A DNA stretch of 64,000 nucleotides from Serilophus lunatus. Its lineage: Eukaryota; Chordata; Aves; Passeriformes; Eurylaimidae. The notes under the pieces were generated by a model. The model was not told the origin of the DNA. It searched no databases and was given only the letters and a program-made list of their open reading frames with translations. Below are positions 24,301-36,300 of this stretch, one piece after another; the first letter of the stretch is position 1; each line of letters begins with the position of its first letter. Where the stretch lies: the NCBI GenBank assembly GCA_013399895.1, contig VXBA01001515.1, forward strand, positions 1,140,320-1,204,319. The letters run 5' to 3'. The translations under genes were made by a program, and so were the position numbers.

Positions 24301-27300
24301 CTTGGTCTCCCTTTGGGCCTGGAGGTCCTGGTGGACCTGGTGGGCCTGTGAAGAATGCTTCTGCAATTAAAACAAAAAGATTTCTTCATGACATCCAACA
24401 GAACATGATATAAGGTTTCTCTGGGTCCATCTGGTCCTAGTCAATTATGTGCTCTCTGGAACTCCAACAGGACATTCCCAGGGCACAGGGGAGGGAACGA
24501 GTGGGAAGAACCTACCTGAGGTGGACATGGAAGATCCTGGTCTCCCTGGGGGGCCTGGAGGTCCTGGCAATCCTTCTCATAGGAAAAAGGACAGAAAAAG
24601 GCTTCAGGAAAGACGACCCTCAGCAATGTATGCAAATGTATGTTAGAGCTGCTACATCTCCAGCCACGGCCTTAGCTCAAGTATTTCTCTGTGGAGGCTC
24701 TTATCATTGTTTTCTCTATTCACATCTATCCTGTTAGTTACTTTTCATTATAATTTGCCACCACAGCAGAAAAAGAAAAGAGAAACTTCTTTCTTTGTAG
24801 CACAGGATGCTTATCCCAGCTGGCCTTCACTACAATGAAATGGAAGGTTCATTTCATCACACATCTGGCCTGCTCCCTCTTCCTACTGAGCAGAGAGCAA
24901 GGAATGGGGTTATGCTTCTGTCTCAAGTCATCCTGCACCTCTCCCCTCTTCTGGCTGTGAAAGGGAAACCTGTGCTACAGGAGGGCGAGCAGGGATCTGT
25001 GCCTCATAGTAAGAACCTCAACATCTGTCTGCAGCTGGACAAGTAGGAAGTAAGTATGGAATTGATTGCAGTTACTTCCTTTGGGAACTTCAAAACTTTG
25101 AGTACCTTCTCAAAAAGTATGGCTTTTATGAATTACTACTCTGCATAGAAATCTCTTCCAAAGCAAATGTCTTCTGCTGGGTGGCATCTTGCTGCAGTGA
25201 AATTGTGTTCGTAGGAACCCACTATGTGCCATTCTGCTTCCAGTAAAGTCAGCCCCACTAACTTCCATGAGGTACAAGATGGCATCTGGGATACTGCAAG
25301 GCACAGGACAGAGGCATTGGAAAAACCTCTCATTTTCCATTTCTGTTTAAGAAGAACAAGCTCTTACCTGGGGGCCCATGAGGTCCAGGAGGTCCCTGCA
25401 CAGATTCACCTGATGACAAAGGAAACAGAATATTTACTCAAACTGCAAACTGCATGGCCCAGAAGTGTGCCACGTGTGTGAGTATTCCCCTGCTCAGGTA
25501 CTGAGCTCTGCTGTATCACATACCTGGGGGTCCAGGTGGACCTGGTGGTCCTGCTCGCCCTTGTAAATCTCCCAGCACTGTGCAAAAGAAACACACAAAA
25601 CCAAGGGAAAATTGTTGCCATGGAGCTACTGCTGCTATGGAAACTCTGTCAATACATTGCTCTTATAAGTTCTTACAATCAAAGGTGGACTAAGGCAGGA
25701 CCTGGGTAACCTAAGACAAAGTTGAAGCAATGAAGGAAGAGGATAGATGTGTTTGGTTGCCAATGTGCAAGTTGAGACGTGAAGCAAAATACAGTGCTGA
25801 CCAGGCTGGGAGCATATTGGAAATAAGGAGCGTAATGGTTGCTGCGGGAAAGAGCAAAGGACTCAAAGACTAGAGAAGGAGGGAAGGAATTTTCAAGGAG
25901 AGGAAAGATAACTTAAAAGAGAGGCAATTTTTGTGAAGAGAACATAATGCAGACATTATTTAACAAGTTGCTGCACTGTGTTCTCTTGATTGTACTGTGG
26001 GGTGTACCCTCACCTCCAGCCTGAGGCACAAACTCGAAGTTCAGTGATGCTGAGATCCAATACTCCTGAATGAGGAATGGGACAGTACTGAAGCATGGTC
26101 TGAATGTATATGGCCCCATTCAGATGGTGATCAGGCAAGGACCCTCTTCTACCTTGCCTCTGCTGCATGTCTGGGACCTCTGCAGCTAAGTGCATCATAC
26201 ATCTGGTATTGCACAGACCAAGCAATTTTCTTGGGATGTTGCTAAACCATTCTGTTCTGCTCCACTTATTTTCATCTTAAAATAGCATTTTCTCCCCTGT
26301 GAATTCAACCTCTAATTTGGAAGGAGATTACCTCTGTTGCTCAGACTAACATGCCTTTTCAAACTGATTTTCCTCCTACAGATGGCTCCACATTCATACT
26401 GCACAAAGAACTGCCCTGTGTGAACACAGTGGCTGAAAGGTCAGGCTGAAACCTCTCAGCTCTGTGAACATCTCTGCTGTTAGTGGCTTTTCTCCAGTCA
26501 CCTTTCCTCATCTTCCCTCTGTGACATGGGCCTGATGCCATCTGCCTCCTTCTGAAAGGACTTTGGGATGTACAGATGAGAAAGAGGGCAGAAGAGGTAG
26601 CTGGCATTGCAGTCCCACCACCAAGCATAGACACACACACTTGCCCTGTGTCACATTGAGGGGGAAGAGGTAGAGGCATCTCCCAGTAGCATAGAACAGG
26701 CCTTGAGGCTCTCACATCTCCAAGCAAAGGATTGGAAAGACAGGGCCACTTACTTTGAGATGCTAATGATGAGACTTCTGTTCTGATAGTTTCTATCACA
26801 GCTTCACCTGTGGATCCCTTCTCACCCCGTGGACCTTTTTTCAGGGAAAAAAAAAAAAAAAGAAAAAAAAAGAAAAAGTGATTTATGTAACTGAGAGGGA
26901 GAAGTTTTGTACCCATTCCTCACCTCCCTGATATCAGGTTCAGACTTTTCTTATATGAACTGGGAGCATGAAATCAGTCCCCAGCTCTGAGGGAAACTGC
27001 ATTCCAGTGTATAAATTACTGCACCATTTGCTCTAACAGGATCATAGAAAACCAGCTAAGAAAGGTTCTTAGGGGTCAGCTCTGTTCAAACCCTTCTAAA
27101 CAGATGTCTGTCCAATTAGCAGTGGTTTCACAGTAACATTATTCCCAGTTTGACTCTATTTTGTTCTCCTGCCTTTCAAAGTGGCAGGAGGTATCCAGCT
27201 GGGCTATGTCCCCTATCACAGAGAGGCAACTGCACTTAGAGATATCAGCATTTGGCAAAAATAATGTAAGAAAAACAGACATTTGCAGCATCCACATTAC

Positions 27301-30300
27301 ACTGGCTTTTAACACTCCCTTACCTCCCTCCTTCTTCCCCTTGAAAAACAAAAAGTAATAAAAACTCTTTACAAGATTAATTAAGCCAAATAATGCAGCA
27401 AAATGAACTGAATGGAAGAAATCTGCAAACAAAAGGGAGAGGGGATGTGCCAAGAGAGAATCAGAAACAAAGGAAAACTAAGGAATTCTGTTCTCTTAAG
27501 AAGCATAATCAAAGCTGATGGAGAATGGTACCTTGCTGTCCAGGGAGACCAGCTGGTCCTACAGGACCTGGTTTCAAAGGAAAGAAAAAAACAGATTTCA
27601 TTAGATATTCCTGGTTGTATTTCACAGTAGCAGGAAAGAATCAATAGGGCTTTTATAAGAACCAGGACTATCAAATAATGTACTTTTCTACACAACTAAA
27701 TGGAATTGCTATGGGATACGAATTCATCAGAAGCTCTGGAAAAGAGGCTTATTTTCCATCATTTGGCAATTAATATGCTTGGTGCCTCTCAGATTAGGTA
27801 AATAACCAAACTGCTACTGACCACAAAAGAAATGCAATAGGCCTCCTCTCACATTCTCTGCTGCAAACTGAGCCTGGCTCTACCAGACCAGGATTAGCCC
27901 CAGATATAGTGCTGGAAGGGACACAGAACTGCCATGAAAACCAGGGCTCAGGAACTCTGCTGCCTGACACCAGCATGTGGAGGGCAGGGTCTGACCTGGG
28001 ACAGAGGAGTCTGAGGACTGAGCTCAGCACAGCCAGAGTCTGTATGTGTGTATTTGCGTGAAACATTTGCAGATGATCACATGGGAATTCTGCTGCCTTG
28101 AGTTCAAAGCTAAGACTGGAAAACAAGCACTTCCTGATTTCAGTAACAGTGCCAGGAAAGGGATCAGACACAAGCCTGCTTTCCTGAGCAGCAAAAGAGC
28201 TCAGTTCTACTCACTGGATCTGACCTATCACTACTTTGTATTCATCAGACCAAAGGATAAAAACAATGTTCCCAGATTCTTCATTTTCTTGTCCCTCCAT
28301 TTTGTCCTTCTTCCCTGTGATTTTATCCCATTTCTCCCTTGAGACTGCTTCCTTCCTAACTCAGCCTGAGACCTTGGTCTTTCTCCAGGGAAGAGTGAGG
28401 ACCATGAGCCTTGCATGAGCCGTCTTTCCTCCCAGACAGGGCAGACTGGCAGAGACAATAAATGTCACACATTAAATTAAGAACTTGATGCTCAGCAATG
28501 TAAACTGCTTGCAAAAACAACAGCAGAGGAACAGTTTCCTCACCTGGAACACCTGGGGGTCCAGTGGGGCCAGGTGGGCCTGGGGGACCTGGTGGGCCTG
28601 GCAGAGTAATAGTTGAAGAGCCCTCTGAAAAACAAACACATACACTTGCACACATACACTTACATGCACACACCCAGTGAAAACGTAACAAATCTATGCT
28701 TAAGGAATCCTACATCTATCACATATGTATTCTGTCAATACAGAAAGCCTCTGTACAGGTCTGACACACAGCTCAGAGGAATTAAGAATGCATAACAAAA
28801 ACTAGAGAAAATCCCCCAAAAGCATAAGTGTTTGAACTCTCACAGCATGACATACCAGCACTTATGACTCTCCCTGGAGCTCCAGGTTCTCCTAGGAAAA
28901 CAAAAAGGCAATACATGAGCTTCTTTTAGGAGAAGATCTATAACTAGCTCAATGACATTGTGTTATTAAACATGTAATTTCTGTTCTCTTTGCCCTTTGT
29001 CTCTTGTCTAAGAAGTCAGAGAACTCGAAGGTCATGGGTGAAGCAAGAGAGCTCAGCTAATCAGAGATATCCTCTGATCAGCTTTACAAAAACTAGGTCT
29101 GGCAGTATAGGCAATATGCCTTGATTTACTTGAGGCAAGCACACAGCTTTCCTTGCAGTCACCAGGCATCCTACTTACATGCTCAGGGCAGAACCAGGCT
29201 TGCTAAGGTTCTCAGTGGAGAGCTCTTATGCCGAGTTCCTCAGCAAATGCCCTCCCTGCCTCTCCTGTGTGCTCAGGAAAGCTTTGGCTACCCTGTTTCT
29301 CAAACCTCCTCTTCCCAGAGCCACTAGATGCCACTGTTGATCCAGGGACTGGCCAGCAGAGCAGCTAATTCTCTCTAAAATGAAATCCTTAGAGTGAAAA
29401 TGAGTATTAGGGAAAAAAGAAAACTCACCTTTAGCCCCTGGTCGGCCCGGGTTGCCTGGAAGTCCTGATATGAGGTAGACAAACAGTTTAAAATGCTTAA
29501 TGCAAATATTGTTTGCTGTACTTTTTCCAGATACCCCTGTTGAGTTTCACCTGTTGGTTTATAGAAAGAGCTCCCTACTCATGACCTTGGCTTTCAGCAT
29601 TTATGAGCATGTCCCTGACAGCAAGTGGAAGAACAGACTAAGCTGGTAATGTCTTTGGGCTTCTCTGCTCCCACTGCTCCTTGGATGATGACACTGCTTC
29701 CTAGATTTACCTGTAGCTTCTTCCAGGTACTTCTACCTGTTTTGAGGTTTCTGGATAAATTCCCTGATGAATAGCACCCCCAAACTACCTCTGCTTACAG
29801 ATGTCATATCCTCTATTTTACACCTCTATTGCTCCATCCCCTCCCTTCTGTTTCTGCTGCTGACTAGAAGGACTTTTCAGTGATGCACAGGGAGCTGAAA
29901 CATGTTATCTATTGCAAACAATGTTTTGGGGAGAGGCAAAGTTTCAACATTCTAAGGTCCTGCAATGCTCGAAAATTTCCAAGCACCAACCACAAAACCC
30001 GTCTCAAAAGCCAAAGAGATGCAAAAACTTTGGGATATCACTTTGGAATATCTTGAGCATCCCAGAGGGAAAATTACAAGGGGTTTTTGAGCCCATATCA
30101 AAGTGATACAGGTAAATACTATTAAAATGGAATATGGTGGAAAAGCCTACCTGGTGGTCCTTGGGGTCCTGTGAGACCTGTCAGAAAAAGGCAAAAATTC
30201 TAAGATTCCCTATGTATTTTCCTTTTATTGCCCTCTTATAGTACAGAGATCTTCTGCCAGCCTTAAATTCAAATTCAGACCAGAAATTCTTAAAGACATT

Positions 30301-33300
30301 TGTGTTCCCAACTGAGAAAAAAGTATTTTTCTTCTCTCTGTTTTACCTGGCTGTCCTGCATCTCCAGAGGGTCCAGGAGGGCCTCGGGCACCTGGCATTC
30401 CCATAAGACCTGGTTCACCTGGGGATATAATCACCATTAACAACAAAGAAGACTTACAATCTACCAATCCATTCAAACTTGGCCACCAGCTGTTCTGCAG
30501 CATTTTCTACCTACTGCATCCTCATAGCCAGCTGGCTATTCCCAGCAGCAGTGTCTGGGAGAGGAACATCAGAGAAGAACTCTCACAAGTTTATAGCCAC
30601 ACCATTATGTCTCAGTTCCATGTTTAAATGGTTGACTCCACAATTCTGAGACAGCAAGACCCCAGAACATGAATCTGCTGCCATCTTTCTCCCACCCTTT
30701 TACAAATCAACTTCTTGCCAGATCAGAAAGTACCTGCACTTCTACCTCAAAGGAATCCCTCACCTTTTTCACCTGGCTGTCCATCACGGCCAGCTTGTCC
30801 TGTCCAAAGAAAAGAGATTGTCAGGGACTACTGAAACAGTACCACAGTTGTCCTGTCTTCTCCCTAAGTGGAGCACAGCCCTGAAGATAACAGGGGCTTT
30901 TCATCATATTGCATCTGAAAAAAACTGAAGATTCAGAAAACATTCACTTGAAACTTAACTACAGGACGCCTTTTCTGAGCATACAGACTAACCAGAGCTG
31001 TGTAAAGATTTAGGATCACAACCAGCATGACTCCACTTCCATGTTGTGTCCTTGTCTCTGCTCACAGAAACACATTCTGGGTAGCAACGACATTGTCTCA
31101 CATATAGATACAGCTGCTTTCTGTTACTCACCTGCAGGTCCTTTAGCCCCTGGCTCTCCTGGAGGTCCAGGCATTCCTCTTGAGCCTTGTTCACCTGTAG
31201 CAAAACGGTATGAAAATGAATCAAACAAATCTTGGTGAAGATACAATTTATGACTGTCATAAATATTTGCTGCTTTGCACTCCAAACCCAGCATTTACAG
31301 GATGTTCGGGTCTCATGATTCATAACTGTCTCAAATGAAGTGGATACAGGGCACGTGAAGGAGGATTTCCCTAAAGCTAAACACAAAGATTTCCACCAAG
31401 ATTACTGAAATCGAGATTGGGATTGATTTGTTTATAACTTCAGTGCAAAAATAAAACCCTATAACCCGTAACATCATTGTATTTTTTCATAAAGGTAACT
31501 GGGATTGGCTGAGATATACTTTTATTTGAAAACTCAAACAATGCACATGCATATTTGATAGGCTGTTACTCCAATGTTCCAGTTCACTGACCTGTCATTC
31601 CACGAGAACCTTTCTCACCCTGATCACCTGGGGTACAAAAAAAGGAAAGGATTCTGTGAGATTGTTTCACTGTAAAATGTTTCTATCAGAGAAAATAAAG
31701 TCTGCTTTCTGACAAGAGCACAGAAGAAAAAGCCAAAGAAAGATAGCATCAATACCCACAGAGAGTATCCATATCTTAAGGAATCTAAGGAAAATAACAG
31801 TAAAAGATAACTAATTGATCAACATACCTTTGGGTCCAGGAGGTCCACTGGCTCCCTTCTCACCTGAAAGATATATGCATGATTGAAGAATAGTAATAAT
31901 AACTCAAGGGAAAGGAATTTCATATATCAAGAAAAATCATAGGGGGCGTGCAGATTCTCTGATACCAGACAAACTCAAACTGGAAATTCCTTTCCTTCAA
32001 TACAGTTCCATCCATCCAAACTGTGCTATTACCTCTGTGTCTCCTGTATTTCTCAATATTTGCTTGCAATCACTAAGTTTTGTTTCTCCTCCCTTTTTCT
32101 CCATCTTTTGCTTTTCTTTTCCCACAGCATCAAAATCTTACATGGCCAGACCAAGTCTGTTACTCAGAGCAGTGGCAGAAAAGCACATCAGCCAGTGCTG
32201 CTGTAAGTGCAAAGGGGAAGAGAAACTTACCTTTAGCACCTGGGAGACCTGCTTCTCCTCTAAATCCTTGTAGGCCAGGAGGGCCTGCAGAAAAATGACA
32301 TGGGGGTATAATTCATCCCACTCACCACAATGCATCACTGAGGCAGAAAAACTGGTTTTGTTTTCCCTAGTTTCTAGATGCTATAGCAAAGGAGTGAAGC
32401 ACTCACCTGGAGGACCCTGTGGGCCTGGAGAACCCATCAGACCTGTGAAAAAGGAACATGGATTTTCTTTTAGCAACACCACAGTTAGAAAATGAACAAA
32501 TCTCTTTCAGTTTGCTCCACAGCATCTACGACCCAATAGATGTTTAACAGATTGAAATTTCCCGTGCCACCATAAGAATTTGTATCACTGGCATCCTGAA
32601 AACCAGGACAACAAATTTACAGAACTTAATTCTTTTGACATTGAGGAAGTGTTATTCCCTAAAGTAGAGACCCAAGCCTTCCATCTTGGCTGAGATGCTG
32701 AGATCTGTGCTTCAGGTGGGACCCATTATTTTAAGAATAATTTTTATCTCAGTTGCATGAACTGTAGAGCTGTAACTCTATTAGGAGCTTGTTAGGGAAA
32801 TGGAGTTTACCTTGTTATTTCTGAAAGCAGAGAAAAAAAAGCTGGAAATATCACACATCTAAAGACTGTTGTTTTGAGAAACCTCCCTGCCATTCTCATT
32901 AAAAGTCTCCAAGAATTTATTGCTCTAAAGGTTATTTGTACCTACCAAAGTAAATTTTACCTACAGAGATCATTGAGTGCACTTTTCTGGTTACTGCAGA
33001 GCAATACAAGTGAAACAGGAAAGCTGGGGTGATCATTTACTCCTAACCACTCTGCTAGGTCCTCTCTCACCATCTCACCATTTACCTTTTAGGCCAGCAG
33101 AACCTGGGGGGCCAGGTGGGCCTGGAGGACCTGGCTCACCAACAGCACCTACAAAACAAGACCATGAATAGACACTGAAGAATACAATCGTGATCCCATT
33201 TTTCTATTATCCTCTCTCCTGTTATTCTTTCCAGCAAGCATCACAAATAATCTGCTGGTCAGTTCAAAAGAACCAAATAGACATGTATTGTCCAAGACAA

Positions 33301-36300
33301 AAATACAAGCTCCATGGGTTTTAGCAAGAGAAGTCCCCCAACTTTGGTGATTTTAATAACAGGGAAGAAGATGACCTTGATAGTAAAGTTCTTTTGGTTC
33401 TGTCAAACTCAAACTTGACTGTGAGACCTGGCAAGCCAAAACAACCCTTGTTTACCCCTTCTGAGTTTGGCAAAAGGAATCCCTTAGGCCATATTCATCT
33501 GTGCTGGGAAATGTCTGGCACAAAATCTGGATTTGAATAATGAAATCAAATTCTATCAATGAAGTGTTTTATAAATTGGGAACCAATTGTAGCCTTATCC
33601 AACAATCAGACACTTGGTTCCTACCTCTGTCTCCTTTTTCTCCAAATCCAGGTGGTCCAGGCTCCCCTCGAGGCCCTGGTAGCCCTTCTCGACCTCTTTG
33701 TCCCATGGGTCCTTCCATGCCAGGCTCACCTACAGGAAACAAATGCTTTCTAAAACAAGGTGTCTATGGGTGGCCTTGGCTAAAAGGATCCATGGCCATC
33801 TCCACTGGGAAAGGCAATGAATCACACCACGTGGTGCCTATATTCCCATGCCATATATCAATCAGTTGTGAAAGACTCACAGCATTGACAGAGATCCTTA
33901 CCCATGCTGCCTTTCTGTCCTTTAGGTCCTTCTGGTCCTTGGTGCCCAATTGGACCAGGAATGCCTGAAAAAAAACCCCACAATACATGTTCAGAGTTCT
34001 TGACTCTGTACCACAAAAAGGTAACATGGAAATTAGAAGAACTTGATGCCTGGAGGGATTATTCAGATGGGGTAAAGAATATATGACTCAGAGAATGGGT
34101 ACTTGGGCAGGGATTTCTTTAGAAGAACAAAATATACATAAGCACAAAGAAATTGTGCCAAATACTTATGCAGCTGTAGGATTCTTTCAGTGGTAGATTG
34201 GGACCTTCACCACTCCAAATTCAGGATGTTCAACCAAGCAGAAGTGTGACCAAGGCCTTGCTTGTAACCAGGTGTCTGAGCTGTGTCTGTAGCTCAGCAC
34301 CAAGGTATTAATTAAGTGACTTAGTCTATGCTAAATATTGACTCTTTAGAGAACCATCTTGAGCTAGGTTGACAGTACTAAATTTGTTTTCACCTACAGT
34401 AATGTCATTAAATATCCTCTCTCAAAGGGGAATTGTACTACAGCTCACCTGGGACACCAGGAAGTCCTTGCTCTCCTGTAGAGAGAAAGAAATAGACAGT
34501 CAGTGGGAAATATTGCCTTCCCTATTTGTCACTTTGGTTGACCTTCACCTCTCCTGAAAAGGAGTTTATGTTCCTGGGATATATACCAGTTCTACTGTCT
34601 CCCTTGCATTTATGCAAAGAATCGAATCATTCATACCATGCAAAATCCTCTGAAGCACTCTGTGATTAAACCAGGTAGAGCCTGGCTTCAGGAATGATTT
34701 TCATCCAAGTGAAAGAAGTTTCTAGATTCCAACTGAGATCTGTTATCTTCTCTACTATGAACTCTAAAAAATTTTCTTTGCCCAGAAAAAGAGAAACCCA
34801 ACCATTGCAACAATATCTGAACTAACAGATAGCTAACATCAGCTTCTCTAACTTCTGGAGTGGTAAGAATCCATTTGCTACTCAGGCACTATGGCAGAGT
34901 ACCAACCTCCCTGAGAAAGCAGGCAACTCCAGACTCACCTTTGGGACCTTGGATTCCCATGTCACCTGAGAAAAGTGAAAAAAAGTTTAATGAGGAGACA
35001 TCCTGGAGATATCTCCTATGATTACTCATTCATTTTGTTTTTCTAGTTGCTTTTCCACCTTCAATGATTCATTAAGGAGTTATGTGTGAACTTCACACTT
35101 CAATAGTGTAGGATTAGACCCACCCCACTAGTGGCAATGACAACCTGGCCTTTAACACTGGCACAATGCAAGATTGAGCCTCCTGTACTGTTCTGTGCGG
35201 GATCAGGAGCATTGGAATAGGCTGACCAGGGAAGTGGTGGAGTCACTGCCCCTGAAAATATTTAAAAGACATGTAGATGTGGCACTTAGAGAGATGGTTT
35301 AGTGGTGGTGGACTTTGCAGTATTAGGTTTATGGTGGGACTCCCAGGATCTCAAAGGCCTTTTCCAGCTTAAACATTTCTGTGATTCTTTTTGTTCAAGT
35401 AAAAACCACCTTCATCTGCTTCAGTACCAATTGCCCCTTTTGGCAACATCCACCCCAAACCTGTGCATTTCCAGAGCCAAGGAACTGGACAGGGGAAGAG
35501 GACTATATGGCTGTACCTTTCTCCCCACGTTCTCCTTTCTCCCCTCGGAAGTAACCTGTGACAGGAAATGAAGGGGCTGTTAGAATGCATTTTACAACAG
35601 AGTAGCTACTCATTTCATGTACAAGGATCCATCTATTCGGATTTTGAGGCTACAGGCAGCACAGTATGGCTTTGTGAACTTCCTCAGTAAATTAGTTTTC
35701 ACAAATCCATGAAATTTCTGAAGATGGGAGAACATAGTCTCCTCTTTTGTTAATCTCTTTCCGTAATCTGCTAAACTTTCCCTAGAGAAAGTAGCACGAG
35801 AAATAAGGTATGGGTTCATTTTTCTGTATAGGTCTTCCAAAATGGAAAATCCACTTGCTACAGCAAACACAATACATCCTAGCTCGGATGGCATGTCTAC
35901 GGCTTGCTTTCTTCTCTCTTTTCTCTTGGCTTTAAGGAAGGTACCACCAGAGTTATAGTGGCAGCAATCTGAGTTCCAGCACAACCTGTCTCTGAGGACA
36001 GGAGAGGGCACTATTTTTGACAGACCTTATTGCACTCTAAAAGTTCTGATCTTTAGACCTATGGGCAAGAAAATCCTCCCTCTCCTCTTGAAATAATCTG
36101 ACCACATGCAGCATCACAGACATTGACTCTGCTCACCTCGTTCTATTTCCTTGTTCAGTCTGCTTTTCACCATCAACCAGACAGACTCTTCATTTTCATA
36201 CGGGAAGGGCGAGGAGGGTGAGATACCATGAAGAAAATCTACTCTTGAAACATCTTTTTCTATTTTTGAATTCCCTTGGTTAATTGCCAGGAGGCCGCCA

